From Sphaerisporangium album (GTDB lineage Bacteria > Actinomycetota > Actinomycetes > Streptosporangiales > Streptosporangiaceae), in NCBI RefSeq assembly GCF_003323745.1, contig NZ_QOIL01000001.1, positions 248,001-312,000 of the forward strand: 64,000 nt of DNA. The letters run 5' to 3'. How positions within the stretch are numbered: position 1 is the stretch's first letter; the number at the start of each line of letters is the position of its first letter. Below the pieces are notes generated by a model. It saw only the letters and a program-made list of their open reading frames with translations. It was not told the DNA's origin and ran no database searches. The translations under genes and the position numbers were made by a program. This document shows, piece by piece, positions 43,708 through 51,854 of this stretch.

Positions 43708-45368
43708 TCGTCGCGCAGGCCGTCGGCGCCGTCCTGGCCCGGCTCGGCGTGACGACGGCGTTCGGCGTGGTCGGCAGCGGCAACTTCCACGTCACGAACG
43801 CACTGGTGGAGAACGGCGTGCGTTACGTCGCCGCGCGTCACGAGGGCGGCGCGGCCACCATGGCGGACGCGTACGCCCGGGTCAGCGGCACGGTCGGCGT
43901 GCTCACCGTCCACCAGGGCCCCGGCCTGACCAACGCGATGACCGGGATCACCGAGGCGGCCAAGAGCCGGACGCCGCTTCTGGTGCTGGCCGCCGAGTCG
44001 CTGGAGCCGCGCTCAAACTTCCACATCGACCAGTTCGCGCTGGCCGAGGCGGTGGGCGCGGTGCCCATGCGCGTGACGTCGGCCGAGGACGCCGTCGCCG
44101 AGACGGTCCGGGCCTTCCGCACGGCCGCGGGCGAGCGGCGCACCGTCCTGCTGAACCTTCCCCTGGGGGTGCAGGGGCGGCCGATTGGGCCGCTCGGCGG
44201 TGAGACGCTCGCCATCCCGGCGTCCCCGGCGCGGGAGGCGGACCTGGAGTCCTCGCCCTCTCCTGAGCGGGCCGCCGAACTGGCCAAGGCGCTGGCGGGA
44301 GCCCGCCGTCCCGTCTTCGTGGCCGGTCGCGGGGCCAGGCACGCGCGGCGCGAGCTGGAGTCCCTGGCTGACCGCACGGGCGCGCTGCTCGCCACCTCGG
44401 CGGTCGCGCGCGGGTTGTTCGCCGGCAACCCCTGGAACCTCGACGTCAGCGGAGGGTTCGCCTCGCCGCTCGCCGCCGAGCTCATCCGCGAGGCGGACCT
44501 GCTCGTCGGGTGGGGGTGCGCGCTGAACATGTGGACCACGCGCCACGGCACGCTCGTCGGCCCGTCCGCCACCGTCGCCCAGGTCGACCTCGACACCGGA
44601 GCCCTCGGCGCGCACCTGCGCGTCGACATCGGGGTGGTGGGCGACGTCGCCGCCACGGCGCGCGCGGTGACCGAGCTCATCGGGGGGCACGAACCGCCCC
44701 TGGCGGGACACGAACGGCGCAGTGAGGCCCTGGCGCAGAGGATCGCCCGCGAGATCTCGTGGCGGGACGTGCCTTACACCGACGAGTCCGGCGGCGGGCG
44801 TGTCGACCCGAGGACGTTGTCGATCGCCCTGGACGACTTGCTGCCGAGGGAGCGGATCGTCGGCGTCGATTCCGGAAACTTCATGGGATATCCCGCCATG
44901 TTCATGTCGGTGCCCGACGAGAACGGCCTCTGCTTCACCCAGGCGTTCCAGTCGGTCGGGCTCGGCCTGGCCACGGCGATCGGCGCGGCCCTCGCGCGGC
45001 CGGACCGGCTGCCCGTCGCGGCCCTCGGGGACGGCGGCGCGCTCATGGGCGTCTCGGAACTGGAGACCGTCGTGCGCCTGGGCCTGCCCATGGTCATCGT
45101 GATCTACGACGACGAGGCGTACGGCGCCGAGGTGCATCATTTCGGGCCGGACGGGCATCCGCTCGATCAGGTGCGCTTCCCGCCGGCCGACTTCGCCGCG
45201 ATCGGGCGCGGGTTCGGCTGCGAGGCGGTCACCGTGCGCGATCCCGGCGACCTCGGGCCGGTGACGGAGTGGCTGGACGGGCCGCGCGACCGTCCGCTGC
45301 TCCTCCACGCCAAGGTCACGGTCGGCCAGGGGGCCTGGTGGCTTGAGGAGGCTTTCCGGGGACACTGA
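43704..45368 (+). CDS. Thiamine diphosphate-dependent enzyme (acetolactate synthase-like)
   Basis: The 554-residue protein has the three domains of the pyruvate oxidase/decarboxylase superfamily: a pyrimidine-binding domain with the catalytic Glu in AARHEGGAATMADAYAR (about residue 51), a central domain (about 190-330), and a PP domain with the GDGGALMGVSELETVVRLG ThDP/Mg motif. It is not close to the biosynthetic IlvB: no regulatory subunit gene follows. It could decarboxylate or ligate a 2-keto acid made downstream of the coupled cyclase-family hydrolase. ATG overlaps the hydrolase stop. Confidence 0.9.
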   Translation: MIVAQAVGAVLARLGVTTAFGVVGSGNFHVTNALVENGVRYVAARHEGGAATMADAYARVSGTVGVLTVHQGPGLTNAMTGITEAAKSRTPLLVLAAESLEPRSNFHIDQFALAEAVGAVPMRVTSAEDAVAETVRAFRTAAGERRTVLLNLPLGVQGRPIGPLGGETLAIPASPAREADLESSPSPERAAELAKALAGARRPVFVAGRGARHARRELESLADRTGALLATSAVARGLFAGNPWNLDVSGGFASPLAAELIREADLLVGWGCALNMWTTRHGTLVGPSATVAQVDLDTGALGAHLRVDIGVVGDVAATARAVTELIGGHEPPLAGHERRSEALAQRIAREISWRDVPYTDESGGGRVDPRTLSIALDDLLPRERIVGVDSGNFMGYPAMFMSVPDENGLCFTQAFQSVGLGLATAIGAALARPDRLPVAALGDGGALMGVSELETVVRLGLPMVIVIYDDEAYGAEVHHFGPDGHPLDQVRFPPADFAAIGRGFGCEAVTVRDPGDLGPVTEWLDGPRDRPLLLHAKVTVGQGAWWLEEAFRGH

Positions 45369-45429
45369 CCGTTGTCGGCCCGTTCGCACTGGTCCGGGAT
45401 GGTTCACCACGTTGCCGGCCTTGGCGGGC

Positions 45430-45457
45430 TGTGGATTACCGGCGGGGCTGTGGATAA
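45430..45457 (+). promoter_or_regulatory. Two DnaA-box-like nonamers
   Basis: TGTGGATTA (45430-45438) and TGTGGATAA (45449-45457) lie 19 bases apart in matching GGGCTGTGGAT contexts. The second is the exact complement of TTATCCACA. This is in the leader of the PPOX gene, far from any origin genes. Confidence 0.4.
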
Positions 45458-45493
45458 CCGGGTCCGGAGGGCGGCGCCCGGTCGGGCGTGACG

Positions 45494-45499
45494 TAGCGT
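45494..45499 (+). promoter_or_regulatory. Probable -10 box (TAGCGT)
   Basis: TAGCGT ends six bases before ATG 45506; no ribosome site is present, fitting a leaderless mRNA. Confidence 0.45.
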
Positions 45500-45505
45500 T
45501 ACCTC

Positions 45506-45931
45506 ATGGAACGAATGAGTGACAGTGAATGGCGGCGGTTCGTGCTGGAGGGCACGCGGACGGGGAAGGTCGGGGTCACCCGGGCCGACGGCCGCCCGCA
45601 CGTCACACCCGTATGGATCACGCTGGACGGTGACGATCTGATCTTCACCACCAGCGCCACCGGGCAGAAGGCCAAGAGCATCCGCCGCGATCCCCGGGTG
45701 GCCGTGTGCGTGGACGACGAGCGGCCGCCGTACGCCTTCGTCATGATCGAAGGCACGGCGACCCTCTCTGACGACCTCGGCGAGTTACTGAAGTGGGCCA
45801 CCGTCGTCGGCGGCCGCTACATGGGCCCCGACCGCGCCGAGGAGTACGGCGCACGCAACGGCGTGCCGGGGGAGGTCGTGGTACGGGTCCGGATCGGCAA
45901 GGTGATCGCGTTCAGGGACATCGCCGTCTGA
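45506..45931 (+). CDS. PPOX-class F420-dependent oxidoreductase-like protein
   Basis: The 141-residue split-barrel protein has KVGVTRADGRPHVTPVWI, DDLIFTTSATGQKAKSIRRD, PRVAVCVDDERPPYAFVMIEG and a closing VVVRVRIGKVIAFRDIAV. This matches the actinobacterial PPOX family whose characterised members use coenzyme F420 (Rv1155 and Rv2607-like groups differ). It probably reduces a small metabolite or acts in detoxification. It stands alone between the TPP enzyme and phoD. Confidence 0.9.
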   Translation: MERMSDSEWRRFVLEGTRTGKVGVTRADGRPHVTPVWITLDGDDLIFTTSATGQKAKSIRRDPRVAVCVDDERPPYAFVMIEGTATLSDDLGELLKWATVVGGRYMGPDRAEEYGARNGVPGEVVVRVRIGKVIAFRDIAV

Positions 45932-46211
45932 TCGCGGGGGTTGCCGCGGGCATCGCCGTGTGAACGCCGAGGACGGTTACGGACACAGGCGGGGAACGCC
46001 GACGACGGCCATGGGTGTCGCCGTGTGAGCGGGGGCGTCGGCCGACGGGGTTCCTTAGCGGGCGAGGCGACGGCCGGGTACGTGTGCCGGCCTCGCCGCC
46101 TTCTCCGGCACGGTGGTCGCCGTGACCCACGACCGCTGGTTTCGACCGCTACGAGAGCGCCGCGCCGGTGGAGGAGTGGCCGCATCCGTGAACCGGCGCG
46201 CACGAGCCAGG
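45932..46211. other. Intergenic stretch with no supported gene
   Basis: Two loosely similar segments (around 45950 and 46010, each with GTCGCCGTGTGA- or ATCGCCGTGTGA-like cores) occur here. Frames are short. The two flanking genes converge, but I found no clear terminator. Confidence 0.5.
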
Positions 46212-47894
46212 TCACGGGCGTTCGGTCTCCAGCTGGACGGTGTCCTCGACGGTCATCTGGCGGCTCGTCCTGAGCGCCGGGTCGACCGGGCGCAGGTAGG
46301 TCTGCTTCACACCGGGCACCCGGTCCTCGACGACGAAGGTCGCCTTGGTGCGCACCGGCGAGCCGGGGACCTGAACCTGGGGCACCACGCGGAAGTCGGC
46401 CGTGAGCAGCTCATGGTCGATCTTGGTGAGCACATAGCCGCGCTGGTTGTTGTAGAACTTCAGGTGCGGGTTGATCTGCAGGAACGGGTGGGTGGCGGGG
46501 TCGGAGTCGGCGCCGTCGCCGCCCGTGCTGATCGAGGTGGCGACCAGCTCGGACCCGACCGTCCGGCTGCCGGGGTCGTCGTAGTCGAGCTTCAGGTCGC
46601 CCGCCCAGTGCGCGTGCACGTCCCCGGTGAGGACGACGGCGTTGCGCACCTCGGCGTCCACCCAGCCCTGCGTGATCCGCTGCCGGGAGGCGACGTAGCC
46701 GTCCCAGGCGTCCATGCTGGTCACCTTGGCCGGGCCGGGGTTGTTGTCGCGCTGGCCGAAGAAGACCTGCTGGCCGATGATGTCCCACTGGGCGCGGGAC
46801 TGGCGGAACCCGTCGAGCAGCCACCGCTCCTGCTCGTCCCCGGTGATCGAGCGGGCCGGGTCGGAGGCCGCCGGGCAGTCACGGTAGCCGTCGCCGCAGC
46901 CTTGGTCGTCGCGGAACTGACGGGTGTCCAGCATGTGGAACGTCGCCAGGCGGCCCCACCGGATCCGCCGGTAGAGCTGCATGTCGATGCCGCGCGGGAC
47001 GGAGGTCCGGCGCAGCGGCATGTTCTCGTAGTACGCGCGGAAGGCGGCCTCGCGGCGGGCGAGGAAGTTCGGCTGCGGGATGTCGGGCCGCTCGGGGACC
47101 TCGTCGGCCCAGTTGTTGTCCACCTCGTGGTCGTCCCAGACGACCAGCCACGGCGCGGCGGCGTGCGCGGCCTGCAGGTCGAGGTCGGCCTTGTACTGGG
47201 CGTGCCGCTGCCGGTACCCGGCCAGCGTCTCGGTCTCCGGCCCCTCGTGGTCGCGGACGTTGCCGCCGGGGATCGTGTAGGTGTCCTTGGTGTACTCGTA
47301 CTGGTAGTCGCCGAGGTGCAGAACGAGGTCGGGGTGGTCCTCGGCCAGGCGCCGGTAGGAGGTGAAGTAGCCGTGCTCGTACTGCGCGCAGGAGACGAAC
47401 GCCATGGTCAGCGGCCCGCCGAGCGTCAGCGGATGCGGCGCGGTCCTGGCCCGTCCGGTCGGCGAGAGGTAGGAGCCGAGCCGGAAGCGGTACCAGTACT
47501 CCCTGCCGGGCTGCAGTCCCTCGACCTCGACGTGGACGCTGTGCCCCCACTCCGGGCCCGCGATCTCGACGCCCGCGCGCACGACGTGGCGGCAGTGCTC
47601 GTCGGCGTACACCTGCCACAGCACGGCGAACCGGTGGGACGGCATGCCGCCCATGCCGTCCTCGGCCAGCGGCTGCGGGGCCAGGCGCGTCCAGATGACG
47701 AAGCCGCCGGGGGCGGGGTCGCCCGAGGCCACCCCGAGCGTGAACGGGTCGGCGCGCAGGCCGCGGGAGGCGAGGCTCTGCGCCGTCTCGGCCGCGGGGG
47801 TGGGCTCGGCGAGCGCCGTGGTGGCGGGGACGGCGGCGACCGCCCCTGCGGCCAGTCCGGTGACCAGGAAGGATCGTCGATCGAGGTGCGGCAC
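46212..47894 (-). CDS. phoD: Alkaline phosphatase D, Tat-exported
   Basis: PhoD is a secreted Ca/Fe phosphatase and phosphodiesterase that releases phosphate from organic esters. The 560-residue precursor begins with a Tat signal, DRRSFLVTGLAAGAVAAV, cut near residue 30. The PhoD N-terminal domain (FTLGVASGDPAPGGFVIWTRL) and metallophosphatase domain follow, with metal ligands in FVSCAQYEHGYFTSYRRLAE, LHLGDYQYEY, WDDHEVDNNW and VVLTGDVHAHWAGDL. GTG 47894 has GGGAG at six bases. A pair of PHO-box-like 11-mers lies about 50 bases upstream, so PhoP control under phosphate limitation is likely. Confidence 0.95.
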   Translation of the reverse strand: MPHLDRRSFLVTGLAAGAVAAVPATTALAEPTPAAETAQSLASRGLRADPFTLGVASGDPAPGGFVIWTRLAPQPLAEDGMGGMPSHRFAVLWQVYADEHCRHVVRAGVEIAGPEWGHSVHVEVEGLQPGREYWYRFRLGSYLSPTGRARTAPHPLTLGGPLTMAFVSCAQYEHGYFTSYRRLAEDHPDLVLHLGDYQYEYTKDTYTIPGGNVRDHEGPETETLAGYRQRHAQYKADLDLQAAHAAAPWLVVWDDHEVDNNWADEVPERPDIPQPNFLARREAAFRAYYENMPLRRTSVPRGIDMQLYRRIRWGRLATFHMLDTRQFRDDQGCGDGYRDCPAASDPARSITGDEQERWLLDGFRQSRAQWDIIGQQVFFGQRDNNPGPAKVTSMDAWDGYVASRQRITQGWVDAEVRNAVVLTGDVHAHWAGDLKLDYDDPGSRTVGSELVATSISTGGDGADSDPATHPFLQINPHLKFYNNQRGYVLTKIDHELLTADFRVVPQVQVPGSPVRTKATFVVEDRVPGVKQTYLRPVDPALRTSRQMTVEDTVQLETERP

Positions 47895-47943
47895 GGAGGA
47901 CTCCCATGGTGATCAAGGGCAGCGACATCCGTAGCCTTACCGA

Positions 47944-47965
47944 CGATCATGACCGGTCAGTTAAC
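47944..47965 (-). promoter_or_regulatory. Candidate PHO box upstream of phoD
   Basis: On the minus strand GTTAACTGACC is directly followed by GGTCATGATCG. These resemble two adjacent 11-base PhoP units (core GTTCA or GGTCA), with a few mismatches. Confidence 0.4.
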
Positions 47966-48068
47966 GCAGACCGTCATCAAAGGGGCATAGTTCCCCATTG
48001 TCCGTCCCATGCGACAGAGGGGACGTTCCCCGTTTTCTTCCTCCTGGCCGAAAGTGACGGCAAAGGCT

Positions 48069-49748
48069 CTACTCGGAGTAGCCCAGCTTCGTGAGGCTCG
48101 GCTGCTGCCAGCCGCTCTGCGGGATGTCGCCCCGGAACGGCGGCGTGACGACCGGCGGCACGAACGTCTCCTTGATCGCGCGGGCGTTGACCCAGCGGAC
48201 CAGGTTGAAGATCGAGCCCGCCTTGTCGTTGGTGCCCGACGACCTGGCCCCGCCGAACGGCTGCTGGCCGACGACCGCGCCCGTGGGCTTGTCGTTGACG
48301 TAGAAGTTGCCCGCCGCGAAGCGCAGCCGCTCGGTCGCCGACGTGATCGCGTACCGGTCCTGGGCGATGATCGAGCCGGTCAGCGCGTACGGCGACACGC
48401 CCTCCAGCTGGTCCAGCACGGTGTCGTAGTGCCCGTCGTCGTACACGTGCACCGCGAGGATCGGCCCGAAGTACTCCTTGACGAAGATCTCGTCCTCGGG
48501 GTCGGAGCCGACCAGGACGGTCGGCCGCACGAAGTAGCCGGTGGAGTCGTCGTAGGAGCCGGTGAGCACCTCGACCGAGCCGGTGACCCGGGCGCGGTCG
48601 ATGGCGTCCCTGTTCTTGGCGAACGAGCGCGCGTCGATGACGGCGCCCATGAACGTCGACAGGTCGGCGGCGACGTCGCCCACCGTGAGCGACTCGGCGG
48701 TCGCCACGAAGTCGTCGCGGATCGCCGACCAGATCGAGCGCGGGACGTAGGCGCGCGAGGCGGCCGAGCACTTCTGGCCCTGGTACTCGAACGCGCCGCG
48801 GATCAGCGCTGTGGTCAGGACGGCCGGGTCGGCGGAGGGGTGGGCGAGCACGAAGTCCTTGCCGCCGGTCTCACCGACGAGGCGGGGGTAGCTCCGGTAG
48901 CCGGCGATGTTGGCGCCGACGGTCCCCCACAGGTGCTGGAAGGTCGCGGTCGAGCCGGTGAAGTGGATGCCGGCCAGGTGCGGGTCGGTCAGCGCCGCCT
49001 CGGAGACGGCCGCGCCGTTGCCGGTGACCATGTTGATGACGCCCGGCGGCAGCCCGGCCTCCTCGAGCAGGCGCATCGTGAAGTGCGCGGCGAGCTGCTG
49101 CGTCGGCGACGGCTTCCATACGACGACATTTCCCATCAAAGCCGCAGAAGTCGGCAGATTCCCGGCGATTGCGGTGAAGTTGAACGGCGTGATCGCCAGC
49201 ACGAAGCCTTCCAGCGGCCGGTACTCCATGCGGTTCCACACGCCCGGCGACGAGCTCGGCTGCTCGGTGAGCAACTGACGCGCGAACGCGACGTTGAAGC
49301 GCAGGAAGTCGATCAGCTCGCACGCGGCGTCGATCTCGGCCTGCTGCGCCGTCTTCGACTGCCCGAGGATCGTCGCGGCGTTGAGCGTCGCCCGCCACGG
49401 CCCCGCCAGCAGGTCGGCCGCCTTCAGGAAGATCGCCGCGCGCTCCTCGAACGGCAGCGCCCGCCACGCCGGGGCCGCCTTCAGCGCCGCGTCCACGGCG
49501 GCCCGCACGTCGGCGGCCGAGGCGTCGGCCGTGCGCCCGAGCACGTGCGCGTGGTTGTGCGGCTGCACCACGTCGATCAGGGCGCCGGAGGCCATGCGCC
49601 GCTCGCCCCCGATCGTCATCGTCAGATCGATCGCCGGGCCCGAGAGCTCCTTCACACGGCTCTCCAGGGCCGCCCGATCGGCGCTGCCGGGGGCATAGCC
49701 GCGGACCGGCTCGTTGGCCGGGACGGGGACGTTGGTGACGGCATCCAT
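48069..49748 (-). CDS. pruA: L-glutamate gamma-semialdehyde dehydrogenase
   Basis: PruA oxidises glutamate semialdehyde (P5C) to glutamate with NAD+, the second step of proline breakdown. The 559-residue protein has catalytic Cys in EYQGQKCSAASRAYVP, general base Glu in LVGETGGKDFV, and NAD-binding FTGSTATFQHLWG. Length fits the monofunctional group. ATG 49748 has GAGG eight bases upstream. It starts eight bases after the proline dehydrogenase gene, so both enzymes are made together and may channel P5C. Confidence 0.97.
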   Translation of the reverse strand: MDAVTNVPVPANEPVRGYAPGSADRAALESRVKELSGPAIDLTMTIGGERRMASGALIDVVQPHNHAHVLGRTADASAADVRAAVDAALKAAPAWRALPFEERAAIFLKAADLLAGPWRATLNAATILGQSKTAQQAEIDAACELIDFLRFNVAFARQLLTEQPSSSPGVWNRMEYRPLEGFVLAITPFNFTAIAGNLPTSAALMGNVVVWKPSPTQQLAAHFTMRLLEEAGLPPGVINMVTGNGAAVSEAALTDPHLAGIHFTGSTATFQHLWGTVGANIAGYRSYPRLVGETGGKDFVLAHPSADPAVLTTALIRGAFEYQGQKCSAASRAYVPRSIWSAIRDDFVATAESLTVGDVAADLSTFMGAVIDARSFAKNRDAIDRARVTGSVEVLTGSYDDSTGYFVRPTVLVGSDPEDEIFVKEYFGPILAVHVYDDGHYDTVLDQLEGVSPYALTGSIIAQDRYAITSATERLRFAAGNFYVNDKPTGAVVGQQPFGGARSSGTNDKAGSIFNLVRWVNARAIKETFVPPVVTPPFRGDIPQSGWQQPSLTKLGYSE

Positions 49749-49756
49749 GGAAGACC

Positions 49757-50674
49757 TCACTTGGAGCGGAGTGAACGCAGGAAGAAGGCGACGTTGGCCG
49801 GGCGCTCGGCGAGGCGGCGCATGAAGTACCCGTACCAGTCGTCGCCGTAGGGCACGTAGACGCGGACCGCGGAGCCGGCGACGGCCAGCGCCTCCTGCTT
49901 GTCGGTCCTGATCCCGTAGAGCATCTGGTACTCGAAGGAGTCGCGGTCACGGCCGTGGCGGTCGGCGAGCAGCTCGGTGATCGAGATGAGCCGGTCGTCG
50001 TGCGTGGCGACCATGGGGTAACCCTTCCCCTCCATGAGGATGCGCAGGCACCGCACGAACGCCTTGTCCACCTCGGACTTCTTCTGGTGGGCCACCGAGG
50101 CCGGCTCGGCGTACGCGCCCTTGACCAGGCGGACGCGCGAGCCCTCGTACGCGAGGTCGCGCAGGTCGCCCTCGCTGCGCAGCAGGTACGCCTGGACGGC
50201 GACGCCGGTGGCGGGGAAGTCCTCACGCAGGGCGCGCAGGATCGACAGCGTGGAGTCGACCGTGGTGTGGTCCTCCATGTCCAGGGTCACGGTCGTGCCG
50301 GCGTCGCGGGCGGCGGCGCAGATCTCCCGCGCGTGGTCCAGGGCCATGGCGTGGTCCAGACGCTGACCCACCGCCGACAGCTTGACCGACACCTCGGCGC
50401 GCTCGCCGAGCCCGAGCGGGCGCAGCGCGTCGAGCATCGCGACGTACGCCTTGACGGTGCCGGACGCGGCGCGCGCGTCCGTGGTCTCCTCGCCCAGGTG
50501 GTCGAGGGTGACCGAGAGGCGGGCGTCGGTGAGGCGCCGCACGGCGGACAGCGCGTCCCCGGCGTCCTCGCCCGCGACGAACCGGTCCACCACGTGCCGG
50601 GTGACCGGGAAACCCGAGACGGTGCGGCGCGCGAGAGGACTCCGTGAGATCGCCAGAAGCAGGGAACCGAGCAT
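49757..50674 (-). CDS. Proline dehydrogenase (monofunctional)
   Basis: The FAD enzyme oxidises proline to P5C and passes electrons to quinone. The 305-residue protein has the TIM-barrel signatures VSVKLSAVGQRLDHAMALD, VTLDMEDHTTVDSTLSILR, VAVQAYLLRSEGDLRDL, RVRLVKGAYAEP, and the closing VPYGDDWYGYFMRRLAERP, where the two Arg contact the proline carboxylate. ATG 50674 fits a leaderless transcript from TAGGGT; the frame is open to 50761. It is divergent from a PucR-type regulator, presumably its activator. Confidence 0.96.
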   Translation of the reverse strand: MLGSLLLAISRSPLARRTVSGFPVTRHVVDRFVAGEDAGDALSAVRRLTDARLSVTLDHLGEETTDARAASGTVKAYVAMLDALRPLGLGERAEVSVKLSAVGQRLDHAMALDHAREICAAARDAGTTVTLDMEDHTTVDSTLSILRALREDFPATGVAVQAYLLRSEGDLRDLAYEGSRVRLVKGAYAEPASVAHQKKSEVDKAFVRCLRILMEGKGYPMVATHDDRLISITELLADRHGRDRDSFEYQMLYGIRTDKQEALAVAGSAVRVYVPYGDDWYGYFMRRLAERPANVAFFLRSLRSK

Positions 50675-50681
50675 GTAAACC

Positions 50682-50687
50682 ACCCTA
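50682..50687 (-). promoter_or_regulatory. Probable -10 box (TAGGGT) of the proline operon
   Basis: TAGGGT on the minus strand ends seven bases before ATG 50674; no ribosome site is visible. Confidence 0.5.
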
Positions 50688-50743
50688 ATTCCGCAGTTCA
50701 GCGGCTTCCATGGACATCCGCCACGCCCGGCGTCTACCCCGTT

Positions 50744-50757
50744 CATACACATGTATG
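50744..50757. promoter_or_regulatory. Inverted repeat at the regulator start codon
   Basis: CATACA-CA-TGTATG, a perfect 6-bp inverted repeat with two-base centre, spans the ATG of the PucR-type gene. It stands out by its AT content and could be an autoregulatory operator. Confidence 0.45.
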
Positions 50758-51854
50758 ACAATGTTCAGGTGGACCTGCAGGAAATCGTCGACGAGATCGC
50801 GCGCGTCCTGGACGCCTCCGCGACGCTGGAGGACCGCTCGCTCCAGATGCTCGCCTACGCGGCGCAGAGCGGCGACATCGACGCCGTGCGCCGCGAGTCG
50901 ATCCTGCGCCGCCGCGCCACCGACGAGGTCCGCGCGTACTTCGAGGGCTACGGCATCGCCTCGGCCGCCGGCCCGGTCCGCATCCCCGCCGACGAGGGCC
51001 TCGGCGTCCTCGCCCGCGTCTGCGTCCCCTTGCGCCACCGCGGCGTCACCTACGGCTACCTGTGGCTGCTCGACTCCGGCGTGCTCGGCGACGAACGCCT
51101 GGCGCAGGTCACGCCCATGGTGGACCGCGCCGCCGCCGCCCTGGCCCGCGAGGCCCGCAGCCGCCAGGACCTCGGGGAGCGCCTGCGCGACCTGCTGTCG
51201 GCCGACCCCGAGCTGCGCGCCTCCGCACGGCTCGACCCCGCGGGCCCGGTCGCCGCGATCGCCGTCCAGAGCGCGCCCGGCCAGGTGGCGCCGCTGTGGA
51301 CGTTGCCCCGTGGCGTCCTCGCCGACCCCGGCGACCCGCTCACCGCCGTCCTGGCCCCCGCCGCCCAGGCCGAGGCCGTCGCGTCCCGGGTGCTCGGCAT
51401 GTACGGCACGGCCGCCGGCATAGGAGGCGTCAGGGACGACCCCGGCGAGGCGTGGCGGAGCTGGCGCGAGGCCACCCTCGCCCTGCGCGTCGCCCAGCGG
51501 GTGCCGAGGTTCGCGCCCGTCGCCCGCTGGGACGGCCTCGGCGTCCATCGCCTGCTGGCCCGGCTGCCCGGCACGGAGCTCGCCGACCTCGCGGCGGAGG
51601 CGGCGGCGCTGGACGGCGAGCTGGCGCGCACCGTGGAGACCTACCTCGACCGCGGCGGGCACGTCGGCGAGACCGCCGCCCGGCTCGGCGTGCACCGCCA
51701 GACTCTGTACTACCGGCTGGCCAAGGCCGAGCGGGTCACGGGCCTCGACCTCGCCGACGGCGAGGACCGGCTCGTCCTGCATCTCGGGCTCAAGGCGGCC
51801 GAACTGCTCGCGGGACCCGCCCCGCGCGGGCTCAGGGCGCCCGGTAGATCTTGA
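50751..51854 (+). CDS. PucR-family regulator of proline catabolism (PutR-like)
   Basis: The 367-residue protein has an N-terminal region with a sensory look (EIVDEIARVLDASATLEDRS), a middle GGDEF-like/PucR region (WRSWREATLALRVAQRV) and a C-terminal PucR helix-turn-helix, TVETYLDRGGHVGETAARLG followed by VHRQTLYYRLAKAERVTGLDL. In Streptomyces and Corynebacterium such regulators (PutR, PruR) switch on the adjacent proline genes when proline is present. The divergent position, 76 bases from the proline dehydrogenase start, supports that role. Its last 23 bases overlap the end of the GH16 gene on the other strand. Confidence 0.9.
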   Translation: MYDNVQVDLQEIVDEIARVLDASATLEDRSLQMLAYAAQSGDIDAVRRESILRRRATDEVRAYFEGYGIASAAGPVRIPADEGLGVLARVCVPLRHRGVTYGYLWLLDSGVLGDERLAQVTPMVDRAAAALAREARSRQDLGERLRDLLSADPELRASARLDPAGPVAAIAVQSAPGQVAPLWTLPRGVLADPGDPLTAVLAPAAQAEAVASRVLGMYGTAAGIGGVRDDPGEAWRSWREATLALRVAQRVPRFAPVARWDGLGVHRLLARLPGTELADLAAEAAALDGELARTVETYLDRGGHVGETAARLGVHRQTLYYRLAKAERVTGLDLADGEDRLVLHLGLKAAELLAGPAPRGLRAPGRS

